Source of the DNA: Sediminibacillus dalangtanensis
GTDB taxonomy: Bacteria; Bacillota; Bacilli; Bacillales; Amphibacillaceae
DNA: 64,000 nt
Assembly: GCF_017792025.1 (NCBI RefSeq)
Contig: NZ_CP046956.1
Location: forward strand, 3,348,001 to 3,412,000
Direction of reading: 5' to 3'
The position numbers and the translations under genes were made by a program. This document shows positions 9,231 to 20,889 of this stretch, one piece after another (positions within the stretch are counted from its first letter, which is position 1; each line of letters starts with the position of its first letter). The notes under the pieces are model-generated. The model made no database searches. It was not told where the DNA came from and saw nothing but the letters and a program-made list of their open reading frames with translations.

Positions 9231-9279
9231 TAAACGAAACTGAGATTATCAAACTAGCCACCCTTAACAAAATGAAGAG

Positions 9280-9327
9280 TTCGAGGGATTAAATTAATCA
9301 TGTTATAATTGTTCATACTATTAGAAC
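9280..9327 (+). promoter_or_regulatory. Probable promoter and operator of the antitoxin-toxin pair
   Basis: TATAAT at 9304-9309 is a perfect -10 box; the -35 region (TTCGAG at 9280) is poor. Just downstream, GTTC at 9311-9314 and GAAC at 9324-9327 form an interrupted palindrome in front of the antitoxin gene, a plausible site for autorepression by the AbrB-like antitoxin. Confidence 0.5.
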
Positions 9328-9341
9328 GAAGAGGTGATTTT

Positions 9342-9593
9342 ATGGAGCAGTTCGAAAGGAAAGTCACAAAGATCGGGAACAGTTTTGGGATTACCATTCC
9401 AACTGAATTACTTAAACAAGTTGGTTTGGCACTAGGGGATGAGGTGCAAGTCGAAGTGAAAGATAGGAAAATTGTTTTGAGAAAAAAAGAACAAGTTGCC
9501 CTGCCTGAAGGTGTTGATGCTGAATTTATGGAAATTTTAAATGATGTCATTAAAGAACATGACAAAGCCTTTAAAGGGTTAGTGGACAGATAA
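9342..9593 (+). CDS. AbrB/MazE-type antitoxin
   Basis: 83 aa from the ATG at 9342, which follows AGAGGTG; a longer in-frame start at 9309 lies inside the promoter. The N-terminus is a SpoVT-AbrB swapped-hairpin DNA-binding domain: ERKVTKIGNSFGITIPTELLKQVGLALGDEVQVEV. The C-terminal tail (PEGVDAEFMEILNDVIKEHDKAF) should be the toxin-neutralising segment. The TAA overlaps the ATG of the next gene (TAATG), so the two are translationally coupled. By family knowledge, the protein represses its own promoter together with the toxin. Confidence 0.9.
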   Translation: MEQFERKVTKIGNSFGITIPTELLKQVGLALGDEVQVEVKDRKIVLRKKEQVALPEGVDAEFMEILNDVIKEHDKAFKGLVDR

Positions 9594-9991
9594 TGGGTAA
9601 GGTTATCTACCTAACAACAAACCAGGTTATTGCTATCAATGCAGTACAAATCCGTTTATATTCTCCAAATGAGCCGATGGGGGTAAAAGAGTCAAGCTTA
9701 CTGGATTCAGCTATTAATCGGCCCAGACAATCGGTATTGGGTAGAGATGCATACCTCACTATTGAAGAAAAAGCAGCTGCGATTTTTGAATCAATTGTCA
9801 AGAATCATGCTTTTCATAATGCTAATAAACGAACTGCTTTGGCATCTATGATTGTTTTCTTGAAGATAAATCAATATCGTTGGACTATGGGAATCGAAGA
9901 AGAACAGGACTTTACGGTAGATGTAGTTAATCATAAATATACTTTCGAAGAAATTGTTTCGACTATAAAAAGGTTTACGGAAAAAGGTTAA
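9593..9991 (+). CDS. Fic/Doc-family toxin
   Basis: 132 aa. The Fic core motif is present as HAFHNANKRTA (HxFx-N/D-xNKR), which binds the nucleotide; Doc toxins use it to phosphorylate and inactivate elongation factor EF-Tu. The upstream segment SLLDSAINRPRQ is typical of Doc. The length fits Doc (about 126 aa) rather than the longer Fic enzymes. No inhibitory helix is seen in the protein itself, so control must come from the upstream antitoxin. The gene overlaps the antitoxin by one base and ends inside a terminator stem. Confidence 0.92.
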   Translation: MGKVIYLTTNQVIAINAVQIRLYSPNEPMGVKESSLLDSAINRPRQSVLGRDAYLTIEEKAAAIFESIVKNHAFHNANKRTALASMIVFLKINQYRWTMGIEEEQDFTVDVVNHKYTFEEIVSTIKRFTEKG

Positions 9992-10025
9992 AATCCATTC
10001 TCCCATTGGTTAGAGAATGGATTTT
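9990..10025 (+). terminator. Terminator of the toxin-antitoxin operon
   Basis: A perfect 12-bp stem (9990-10001 AAAATCCATTCT with 10014-10025) has a 12-nt loop and ends in TTTTG. The first arm overlaps the toxin stop codon. Confidence 0.85.
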
Positions 10026-10221
10026 GTTCGTATTTCAAGGTCTTGTTAGAGAAATGTTCCCCGGGGGAAAGGCTCAATCAAGAACAAATAACACAACTGC
10101 TTATCATAAATTTCCCCTTCATCAATGATTGGAGGCGAGACTATTACCAGGGATTTGTCTGCCAGTACTATGATTTCATCTATTTCCTCCTGCAATATAA
10201 ATTAGTACGTTCATTTAGCAT

Positions 10222-11955
10222 TTACATTTTGTCACTCAGCACATGCTCCCCCTCCAACTGAACGTGCTGGACGCTCGTACCTTCAAGTTCAAGTATCACC
10301 AATTCATTATGCTTTTCCTTCAACAGTGGACCGGGCAAATAAAGCCGTTGCTGCGGACCTGCTGTGTTCCAGTATCTGCCGAGGTTGAAGCCGTTGATAA
10401 AGATGTTCCCTTTGGTAAAGCCGGCAGCATCGACAAACGTATCATGGTGTCCGGGGGCATCGAAGATTCCCCGGAAAAATTTCGGATAACGCGAATCCCC
10501 GCTTACTCCATAATCAGTCGGCAAACATTCCAGTTCGATGGCATACATTTCCCAATGAAAAAAATACTGTTCACCAAGCCAAATGTTGTGAATGATTCCT
10601 TTCCGATCTGCCAAATGCTCTCCGTAGTTGGCCCTCCCCATGTTTTCCACCAAAATTTCCAGCGTATTGTTTTCCTCTGGAAAAGGCAGCGTAATCATGT
10701 GTTCTTCATCATTTTTATAGACGGTCGTGACATAGCTGCCGTTGATGTACACAAAACCGCGGTCCTGGATGGCGTCGATCTTCAGGCTTAATTCCCCTTG
10801 TCTTTCGACTTTGGTACGGTAAAGTGTATAGCCATAAGACTGGTCGATTTCCTCCATCGACAGGGGGGTGACGTGTTCGACACGCCTGCTGATATGCTCC
10901 AGTGTATCAAACAAACTAACCGATTCTTTCAATTCTACTGTTCCGTATGCTTTGGCGGTAAGCTTGCTTTGATAGTCTTCCGGAACGTCCATGTACGCCC
11001 GCAACGTCCGCTTGATGGCACGATACTTATCGGTCACCTGCCCGCTTTCCGTCAACAAACTATCATAATCATAGCTGGTGATCGTGGGGTAATAAATATC
11101 GTAGTGATTGGCTCCGTTCATGAAGCCGAAATTGGTGCCGCCGTGGAACATATAAAAATTGACCGAGCTGTTGTTTTCCAGCAGCTCCTTGAAAACCCGG
11201 GCAGCATCCTCCGCATTCCGGGTATGGTGTTTCCCCGTCCAGTAGTCAAACCAGCCGACCCAGAATTCCGCCACCATCTTCGGGGAACCGGGCTTCAACT
11301 CCTCGAGTTGTTGGAAAGCCCGCTCCACCTTCGAGCCAAAGTTCAACGTTGTCGTGACGTCCGGCAATGATCCTTGTTTGATAAATTCCGGCCCATCGGA
11401 TGTGAATAAAAACGTCTCCAAGCCGTGCTTGGCATACTGGTCTTTGAAAAAAGCTAAATACTGTTGATCATTTCCGTAAGCACCATACTCATTTTCGATT
11501 TGCATTGCGATGACGGGGCCGCCATGTTGATACAAGAAAGGGCGCAGCTTCGGCAGCAGGACATCATAGTATTCCGCCACATGCTGCAAATAGACAGGGT
11601 CACTGCTCCTCAGCACGATATCCGGATTTTTCAAGAGCCAGGAAGGCAGCCCGCCCATTTCCCATTCAGCGCAAATATATGGTGACGGACGGATGATGAC
11701 ATATAAATCCAATTCATACGCCAGCTGGATGAATTGTTCGATATCGGCCAGTCCGGAAAATTCGAACTGCCCTTTCTTGGGTTCATGCTGGTTCCAGGGC
11801 ACATAGGTTTCTACCGTATTCAATCCCAACGCTTTCAGCTTTTGCAGCCGGTCCTCCCAATGCTCGGGTACCGTGCGGAAGTAATGCATCGCCCCAGATA
11901 AGATCTGAAAGGGTTCGTCATCTAAGTAAAACATTCCGTCTCTAGCCTGCAGCAT
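10222..11955 (-). CDS. GH35 beta-galactosidase
   Basis: 577 aa, no signal peptide, so cytoplasmic. It opens with the GH35 N-terminus (FQILSGAMHYFRTVPEHWEDRL). The acid/base is Glu156 in the signature GGPVIAMQIENEYG, and the nucleophile is Glu230 in KMVAEFWVGWFDYW. The C-terminal beta domains include the jelly-roll segment NIFINGFNLGRYWN. GH35 enzymes release terminal beta-galactose, often from beta-1,3 or beta-1,4 linked oligosaccharides. It overlaps the GH42 gene by 14 bp and is the last gene of the operon. A decayed copy of its 3' end lies 1 kb further downstream, beyond the toxin-antitoxin genes. Confidence 0.95.
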   Translation of the reverse strand: MLQARDGMFYLDDEPFQILSGAMHYFRTVPEHWEDRLQKLKALGLNTVETYVPWNQHEPKKGQFEFSGLADIEQFIQLAYELDLYVIIRPSPYICAEWEMGGLPSWLLKNPDIVLRSSDPVYLQHVAEYYDVLLPKLRPFLYQHGGPVIAMQIENEYGAYGNDQQYLAFFKDQYAKHGLETFLFTSDGPEFIKQGSLPDVTTTLNFGSKVERAFQQLEELKPGSPKMVAEFWVGWFDYWTGKHHTRNAEDAARVFKELLENNSSVNFYMFHGGTNFGFMNGANHYDIYYPTITSYDYDSLLTESGQVTDKYRAIKRTLRAYMDVPEDYQSKLTAKAYGTVELKESVSLFDTLEHISRRVEHVTPLSMEEIDQSYGYTLYRTKVERQGELSLKIDAIQDRGFVYINGSYVTTVYKNDEEHMITLPFPEENNTLEILVENMGRANYGEHLADRKGIIHNIWLGEQYFFHWEMYAIELECLPTDYGVSGDSRYPKFFRGIFDAPGHHDTFVDAAGFTKGNIFINGFNLGRYWNTAGPQQRLYLPGPLLKEKHNELVILELEGTSVQHVQLEGEHVLSDKM

Positions 11956-14014
11956 GGGTACCCTCCTTTCGCTTTAACAGTTTCAAGCCTAAAGGTGCTA
12001 TTTCAATTGACCGGGAAACGGCGCTTCCATCAAGGAGATTGGTAAAATTCTCGTCCGGCAAGACAATAGCCTGCTTTTCCCCGCCAAAGTTCATCAGGAA
12101 AAGGTAATCATACTTGCCATCTGTCCGGCTTTGCGCCGACACACCTTTCGGCAGTTTGGTTTCCAGCGCCCTTTTCACACCACTTTCTTCCACAATCTTT
12201 TCATAAAAGGCGTCGTGGAAGGACTGTTCATTGCGGGAGGCGATATAGTATGCTTTCCCCTGGCCGAAACGATTGACCGTCAGTGCGGGACGGCCGGCAT
12301 AAAAATCTTTTTGATAAGCCGCCAAAGCTTCCGCCCCTTCCAGATGAATCAAATCACAAAGCTCCATAGCTGTGTACTCTCCACACAAACCAAGCTCATT
12401 TTCCGTGAGCGTGATCTGATTCGCCTGGCCATCATGCAAGGCGTCAATTTCCTCGGACCAGATGCCGAGTGTACGTCGCAGCGGTCCGGGAAAACCGCCT
12501 AGGAACGTTAAGTCGGTTTCATTGGCGATACCCGACCAATACGTGGCGACGAAGGTACCGCCGTTCTCGACGAATGCTTCGATTTTTTCACCGACACCGT
12601 CCCGCGCCATGTACAGCATCGGGGCCACTACCAGCTTGTATTTCGACAGGTCTTTCTCCATGTCGATGACATCGACAGCTACACCTTGCTTCCAGAAGGC
12701 CTGATAATGCGCCGCGACAGTTTTTTCGTATTGGATTCCCTGGTTGCGTGGTCCCTGGGCATCCTTTATTGCCCACCGGTTTTCCGTATCAAAAATAATC
12801 GCGACTTCCGCTTCTACCGCTGTCCCGACAACCTCATCCAACTCGGCAAGGGTATCACCGACTTGGCTCACTTCTTGAAAGACGCGGGTATGTTCGTGGC
12901 CGGCATGATCGACTACGGCGCCATGAAATTTTTCACTTGATCCCCTGCTTTTCCGCCATTGAAAATATTGCACGGAGTCTGATCCGTGTGCGACTGCCTG
13001 CATCGACGCCAACAGATGCATGCCTGGCCGCTTCAATTTGCTGACTGGCTGCCAGTTGGTCATGCTAGGCGTGCTTTCCATCAACAAAAACGGCTGCCCG
13101 TCTTTTATCGAGCGAAACATGTCATGGTTCATCGCCACCCAGGCTGCCTGTTCAACATCCCCGTCAGGATCATGCCAGGTAGGATACGAATCCCATGAAA
13201 CAAAATCGAGCGCATCGGCAAATTTGGCGTAGTTGAGCCCCTCGAACGCCTCCATGAAATTGGCGGTCACCGGCAAATCCGGCTTCACTGCTCGCAACGG
13301 CTTGGTCTCATGCTTGAAAAAGTCGAGCGTCTGGTCTGTCACGAACCGTTTCCAATCCAAATTCAGCCCGTGTACCATCGATTCTCCATGCGGAGCCGGC
13401 GACTCCACTTGGGACCAAGAGGTGTATGTATGGCTCCAAAACGTCGTCCACCAGCTATGATTCAAATGATCTAGTGTACCGTACTTTTCTTTCAGCCATT
13501 CCCGGAATGCTTCCTGGCATAAATCACAGTGGCACTCTCCACCGTATTCATTGGAAACATGCCATCCGATCACTGCAGGATGCCCCGCATACCGTTCCGC
13601 CAGCTTTTGGTTGATCGTCGTCACCTTTTCACGGTAAACCGGGGAAGTATAACAGTGATTATGTCGCAGCCCGTGCAGGTTGCGAACCCGGTTTGGACCG
13701 ACTCGGAGTACTTCCTTATATTTCTCCGACATCCAGGCCGGACGCGCGCCGCTCGGGGTGGCCAAAAAAGCATAGATGCCATTGTCGGCGAGCTTATCAA
13801 GAATTTGGTCAAGCCATTCAAATCGGAATACTCCTTCTTCCGGTTCGAGTTTAGCCCAGGAAAAAATACCGACAGACATCACATTGCAGTTTGCCAGCTT
13901 CATCATCCGGATATCTTCTTCCATGATGCCGGGATAATCCTCCCATTGCTCCGGGTTATAGTCAGCACCGTGAAGCATTTTCGGGATTTTCGAACTGACT
14001 GGATTGTATTTCAT
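11942..14014 (-). CDS. GH42 beta-galactosidase
   Basis: 690 aa, cytoplasmic. N-terminal TIM barrel with HGADYNPEQW; acid/base Glu156 in GWHVSNEYGG; nucleophile Glu313 in FLLMESTPS. The zinc-binding cysteines of the family are present: Cys121, Cys161, Cys163 and Cys166 (CHCDLC). A Rossmann-like trimerisation domain (GVAVDVIDMEKDLSKYKLVVAP) and a small C-terminal beta domain follow. GH42 enzymes act on beta-galactosides such as galacto-oligosaccharides from plant galactan. It overlaps the GH35 gene and lies 462 bp after lacZ, with the gap filled by the 52-bp hairpin array. The ribosome site is AAAGGA. Confidence 0.95.
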   Translation of the reverse strand: MKYNPVSSKIPKMLHGADYNPEQWEDYPGIMEEDIRMMKLANCNVMSVGIFSWAKLEPEEGVFRFEWLDQILDKLADNGIYAFLATPSGARPAWMSEKYKEVLRVGPNRVRNLHGLRHNHCYTSPVYREKVTTINQKLAERYAGHPAVIGWHVSNEYGGECHCDLCQEAFREWLKEKYGTLDHLNHSWWTTFWSHTYTSWSQVESPAPHGESMVHGLNLDWKRFVTDQTLDFFKHETKPLRAVKPDLPVTANFMEAFEGLNYAKFADALDFVSWDSYPTWHDPDGDVEQAAWVAMNHDMFRSIKDGQPFLLMESTPSMTNWQPVSKLKRPGMHLLASMQAVAHGSDSVQYFQWRKSRGSSEKFHGAVVDHAGHEHTRVFQEVSQVGDTLAELDEVVGTAVEAEVAIIFDTENRWAIKDAQGPRNQGIQYEKTVAAHYQAFWKQGVAVDVIDMEKDLSKYKLVVAPMLYMARDGVGEKIEAFVENGGTFVATYWSGIANETDLTFLGGFPGPLRRTLGIWSEEIDALHDGQANQITLTENELGLCGEYTAMELCDLIHLEGAEALAAYQKDFYAGRPALTVNRFGQGKAYYIASRNEQSFHDAFYEKIVEESGVKRALETKLPKGVSAQSRTDGKYDYLFLMNFGGEKQAIVLPDENFTNLLDGSAVSRSIEIAPLGLKLLKRKEGTHAAG

Positions 14015-14110
14015 CTCATCAAATCCTTTCCTGACTCGTTCTTCCTTCTTTATATAGGAACCATTCGCCTATTTCATTATTTTTATCGATGCAATAGGTG
14101 TACATTGGCG

Positions 14111-14474
14111 CATCGACCGGATGAAGGGCGTTTTATTCTTCCGTACGCCTGCTCTTCATCTTCATCGACCCGATGAAGGGCGTTTTCTTCTTCCAAACGC
14201 CTGCTTTTCATCTTCATCGACCCGATGAAGGGCGTTTTCTCCTTCCGAGCGCCTCCGTTTCATCTTCATCGCACCGATGAAGGGCGTTTTCTCCTTCCTG
14301 GCACCTGCTTTTCATCTTCATCGCACTGATGAAGGGGGTTTTCTCTTTCCGAACGCCTGCTTTTCATCTTCATCGACCCGATGAAGGGCGTTTTTCACGT
14401 CCTCACACCTCTTTTTCATCTTCATCGCTCCAATGCGCCTTCCTCTAACCAAAATCGACTCCGCCTACCGCCAA
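14111..14474. repeat. 52-bp tandem array of paired hairpins
   Basis: The motif CATCG-NNN-CGATG recurs at 14111, 14163, 14215, 14267, 14319, 14371 and, decayed, at 14423, always 52 bp apart. Each unit can form two hairpins: CTTCATCG-acc-CGATGAAG (8-bp stem) and GGCGTTT...AAACGCC. Bases in the stems change in a compensated way in some units (GCACC/TGATG variants keep the pairing of the outer stem). The array fills the 462-bp gap between lacZ and the GH42 gene of the same operon, so it would be transcribed in the mRNA. Confidence 0.93.
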
Positions 14475-14476
14475 AA

Positions 14477-17578
<3,102 letters not shown>

Positions 17579-17605
17579 CTAATCTTTCCTCCTACGTAAA
17601 TAAAA

Positions 17606-18421
17606 TTATCCTTTGACAGATCCCATCATTCCTGCCACGAAATGTTTCTGCATCACAAAGAAGACGATGGCAGTCGGCAGCGTCGCAATCACGATGGCTG
17701 ACATAATCAGCCCGTAGTCCGGCGAGTAACCGGCCCCGAGATTGGAAATCAATAATGGGATCGTCTGCTTGTCTGGCGATTGCAGGATGACCAACGGCCA
17801 TAAGTAATTGTTCCAGCTGTTCATGAACGCGATAATCGCTGCTGCCGCGTAAGACGTTTTCATCGTCGGTAAATAAATCCGGAAAAAGATTCCCAACTCG
17901 CTCAATCCGTCGATTCTTCCTGCTTCCACTAGTTCCTTGGCAAACATCTTCGTGTTTTGCCGGAAGAAAAAGATAAAGAACGCCGTGATGATCGTCGGCA
18001 GTATCGCCGCAGCCAAGGTATCGATACCGAAGAAAGGCAGGCCGCCGAATAGCCGGTACAACGGAATCATGATCGCCGCAAAAGGAATCATCATCGACAA
18101 CAGCAGGAGATTGAATACCCGGTCTTTTCCGGGCGTCCGGTAAATTTCGAAACCATATCCGGCAAGGGATCCAATCAACAGCGTCAAAAAGGTGGTAATC
18201 ACGGCAATAATGGTGGAATTGAGCAATGCCGTCCCCATGTCGACCGTGTCAAACAATGCCTTCAGGTTTTCAAATAAAAATGTACCCGGCAGCAAGCGTC
18301 CCTGCGTCACATCCACCGACTTGTTGGTCATGCTGACGAACATCCAGAGAAACGGAAAAATCGAGACAATCGATGCGACACTTAAAAAAGTGTATGTTGC
18401 AATCCGTTTTATCTTTCTCAT
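17606..18421 (-). CDS. Sugar ABC transporter permease (MalG-like)
   Basis: 271 aa with six predicted membrane helices. The EAA loop that docks the ATPase reads EAGRIDGLSELGIFFRIYLP (residues 166-185), typical of the CUT1 (oligosaccharide) class. The start overlaps the stop of the preceding permease gene by 4 bp (ATGA), so the two are translationally coupled and form a heterodimer. No ATPase gene is in the cluster; CUT1 importers of Bacillaceae often share the general ATPase MsmX encoded elsewhere. Substrate inferred from the neighbouring beta-galactosidases. Confidence 0.93.
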   Translation of the reverse strand: MRKIKRIATYTFLSVASIVSIFPFLWMFVSMTNKSVDVTQGRLLPGTFLFENLKALFDTVDMGTALLNSTIIAVITTFLTLLIGSLAGYGFEIYRTPGKDRVFNLLLLSMMIPFAAIMIPLYRLFGGLPFFGIDTLAAAILPTIITAFFIFFFRQNTKMFAKELVEAGRIDGLSELGIFFRIYLPTMKTSYAAAAIIAFMNSWNNYLWPLVILQSPDKQTIPLLISNLGAGYSPDYGLIMSAIVIATLPTAIVFFVMQKHFVAGMMGSVKG

Positions 18422-19344
18422 TTGTCATCACCTGCCACTTTGAATTGTAAGAGCGATAAGAGGACGACCAGAATCACGATCACATAGGAAACCGTGGCCG
18501 CATAACCGAAGTCCGGACTGTATTCGAAGGAAAGATTGTAAATGTACATCGAAATTGACAAGGTGGCATTCCCCGGTCCGCCGTTCGTAATATTCATGAC
18601 TTCATCGAATAACTGCAGCGTACCGATCGTGGAAATGATGGACGTAAACAAAATGATCGGTTTCAGCATCGGTACCGTGATGTAAAAAAACTGTTGAAAG
18701 CTTGATGCCCCGTCGATTTTCGCCGCCTCATACATCGAACGGTCGACATTTTGCAATGCAGACAGATAAAAGATCATGTTATATCCGGTCCAGCGCCATG
18801 TGATTGCTGCGATAATCGTGATTTTTGCGAGAAATGGGTCAGAAAGCCAGTTTAACGGTTCCGAGATAATCGACAAATCCATCAAAAACTTGTTGATCAA
18901 TCCGTCCACGCCAAACAAATATTTAAAAATAACAGCATAAGCTACCAATGAGGTAACACACGGTAAAAAGATCGCCGTACGGAAAAATCCTTTGAACTTT
19001 AACGTCGCATCATTCAACAGTACGGAAAAAAATAGAGCCAGGACAATCATGATCGGTACTTGGACAAGCAAATAAATAAACGTGTTCGTCAAGGCGGTGA
19101 TAAACGTCGGATCACTGAACAGCCGGATATAGTTTTCCAGGCCGACATATTGCAAATTTGCTCCCATCCCTGACTGGAAGGAGAGTAGTAATGCACGGAT
19201 CATCGGATAAAAATAAAACAAACTGATTCCTGCTGCCGCTATCAGGATGAACAGCCAGCCGATGTAATTGTTTTTCAAACGTCTGCCGAGCGATTTTTTG
19301 CTGGCAGTATAGGGCAATCCCGTTCGTTTCATCACTTTACTCAA
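18418..19344 (-). CDS. Sugar ABC transporter permease (MalF-like)
   Basis: 308 aa. A basic N-terminus is followed by six helices starting at YIGWLFILIAAAGISLFYFYP. EAA loop: EAAKIDGASSFQQFFYITVP near residue 200. It belongs to the CUT1 family and pairs with the downstream permease. The best start is TTG at 19344, about 10 nt after GAGGAG; an ATG four codons later is the alternative. It lies 140 bp after the binding-protein gene, and the gap holds a stem-loop that would reduce expression of the membrane parts relative to the binding protein. Confidence 0.92.
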   Translation of the reverse strand: MSKVMKRTGLPYTASKKSLGRRLKNNYIGWLFILIAAAGISLFYFYPMIRALLLSFQSGMGANLQYVGLENYIRLFSDPTFITALTNTFIYLLVQVPIMIVLALFFSVLLNDATLKFKGFFRTAIFLPCVTSLVAYAVIFKYLFGVDGLINKFLMDLSIISEPLNWLSDPFLAKITIIAAITWRWTGYNMIFYLSALQNVDRSMYEAAKIDGASSFQQFFYITVPMLKPIILFTSIISTIGTLQLFDEVMNITNGGPGNATLSISMYIYNLSFEYSPDFGYAATVSYVIVILVVLLSLLQFKVAGDDK

Positions 19345-19392
19345 CTGTTTTCAACTCCTCTTTATGTGTAAATCGTTACAGGATTGTGCAAG

Positions 19393-19434
19393 AAAGGGAC
19401 CCTTTGAAAGTACAAGCTTTCGCAGAATCCCTTT
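19393..19434 (-). terminator. Intercistronic stem-loop after the binding-protein gene
   Basis: Outer arms AAAGGGA (19393-19399) and TCCCTTT (19428-19434) enclose a second stem GAAAG/CTTTC (19406-19410, 19417-19421). No T run follows, so it looks like a partial terminator or RNA-stability element, as is common between solute-binding protein and permease genes. Confidence 0.55.
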
Positions 19435-19484
19435 TGGTTGGACTTTCCTATTCAAGGATCAGTTATTTCTTTCGTCACTTTGCA

Positions 19485-20780
19485 CTATTTCAACTGTGAC
19501 TCAGCCTGCGCCTGGGCATCCGCCAAGACAGCTTCCAAGTCTTTTCCTTTTAAATAATTTTGCATTTCAGCAGCTAAAATATCTTCGATTGCATAGGTGT
19601 GCAAGCCATAGTTGACACTCGGGATTTCCTCGGTCCATTCGGAGAAATCGGCGATGACAGACTGCCCGCTGAAGTAGTCGTTTTCCGCCTGGTATGCTTC
19701 CCCATCAGCTGCAGGGGCGTACGTCCCGAGTGCGCCTACATCAAGCACGAGGTCCTGGTAAAACGCTTCGTTTGAGCCGAACGTGGCCCCGAGGAACTCA
19801 GCAGCTTTTTCCTTGCCAGGGATATTCAAGACATAGAAGGAGCTTCCTCCCTGGTTGGATGCATTGACAGCCCCGTCCAAGTCCAAGCGCGGGATCGGAG
19901 CCACTTCCCATTTGCCTGCCTGTGACGCTTCTGCTTCGATACTCGGCGCAATCCAATTACCACTTGGAACGGTCGCAACATCGCCGCTGTTGAAGGCTGC
20001 GATAAACTGGCTCCAGTCGGAATTGGCTTTGACAAAGTCTGCTTCAATCATCGCTTTATAGTTTTCAAATGCTTTTTTCAGGGGTTCGTTATCGACCAGA
20101 TTCACGGTTTTCCCGTCATCTTCCACGTACCAGGATCCGGCACTTTGAATCATGACACGGAGAATCCCCAAGTCGTTCGGATCAAGCGAAATCATATCCT
20201 TGCCAGTTTTCGCTTTGACGTCCTTGCCGATTTCGATGTACTCTTCCCAAGTGATATCGGTCAAGTCCTCCTTGGTGTAACCAGCTTCCTCCAAATAATC
20301 GGTACGGAAGAACAACCCGGTCACCCCTGTATCAAACGGCAGTCCGTACTGTTTTCCGTCGAGACTGGTAGGCGCCAGCTTATAAGGAGCGAAATCATCG
20401 GTGTTGAAATAGTCGCCAATCGGATAAAAAGCATCCGGATAAGATTGCAAAAAGCTTTGAGCACGCTGATCTTCAATCAATACAATGTTTGGCATGCCTT
20501 TCATACTGCCGGAGCTGAGACCGGTGTTTAACTTTTGCACGATATCGTCCTGTGCGTTTTCGATAATTTCCAGGTCCAAATCTTCTTCGTACGCATCTTT
20601 GGCAAGTTCCAGTGCCGCAATGTTAAAGTTCGGATCCCAAGCCCAAGCTGTGATTTTGTCCGGTTCCTCCCCGGTATCCGAGCTTCCGCTGGCATCATCC
20701 GAAGAACAAGCTGCCAGGGCGAGGAGCGCGACAACGGTCAGTAGGAACAAACCTGTCTTTTTCCAGTGCAAAAACTTCAT
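19485..20780 (-). CDS. Sugar-binding lipoprotein of an ABC importer
   Basis: 431 aa from the ATG at 20780, preceded by GAGGGGG; 17 further codons upstream overlap the operator and are not believed. Signal peptide with lipobox LAAC, lipidated Cys25, followed by a Ser/Asp/Gly linker. The rest is a cluster-B (family 1) binding fold: KITAWAWDPNFN, GLPFDTGVTGLFFRTD, and GNWIAPSIEAEASQAGKWEVAPIP. It captures an oligosaccharide outside the membrane and delivers it to the two permeases. First structural gene of the galactosidase operon, with a cre box immediately upstream. Confidence 0.93.
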   Translation of the reverse strand: MKFLHWKKTGLFLLTVVALLALAACSSDDASGSSDTGEEPDKITAWAWDPNFNIAALELAKDAYEEDLDLEIIENAQDDIVQKLNTGLSSGSMKGMPNIVLIEDQRAQSFLQSYPDAFYPIGDYFNTDDFAPYKLAPTSLDGKQYGLPFDTGVTGLFFRTDYLEEAGYTKEDLTDITWEEYIEIGKDVKAKTGKDMISLDPNDLGILRVMIQSAGSWYVEDDGKTVNLVDNEPLKKAFENYKAMIEADFVKANSDWSQFIAAFNSGDVATVPSGNWIAPSIEAEASQAGKWEVAPIPRLDLDGAVNASNQGGSSFYVLNIPGKEKAAEFLGATFGSNEAFYQDLVLDVGALGTYAPAADGEAYQAENDYFSGQSVIADFSEWTEEIPSVNYGLHTYAIEDILAAEMQNYLKGKDLEAVLADAQAQAESQLK

Positions 20781-20800
20781 CTTCCTTACCCCCTCTATAA

Positions 20801-20814
20801 TGTAAGCGTTAACA
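20801..20814 (-). promoter_or_regulatory. cre box (CcpA site) of the galactosidase operon
   Basis: TGTAAGCGTTAACA matches the catabolite-responsive consensus TGWAARCGYTWNCW at every position and is nearly palindromic. It is 21-34 bp upstream of the binding-protein start, so CcpA bound here would block transcription when glucose is present. Confidence 0.8.
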
Positions 20815-20889
20815 TTATCGCTTGTTTCCATGATAGCACCGAGAAAAAAAGACCGTTAGAACGATCTTTAGGTCATTGTATGACTATTT

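Noticed and set aside
8909..9292. 127-codon plus-strand frame
   Set aside because: It is the antisense of the decayed GH35 fragment; the same antisense frame exists opposite the intact GH35 gene.
10043..10261. 72-codon plus-strand frame after the toxin
   Set aside because: No ribosome site, runs into the GH35 gene on the other strand, and matches no known family.
14111..14474. 52-bp array as CRISPR
   Set aside because: The whole unit is repeated; the parts between the hairpins are variants of each other rather than unique spacers.
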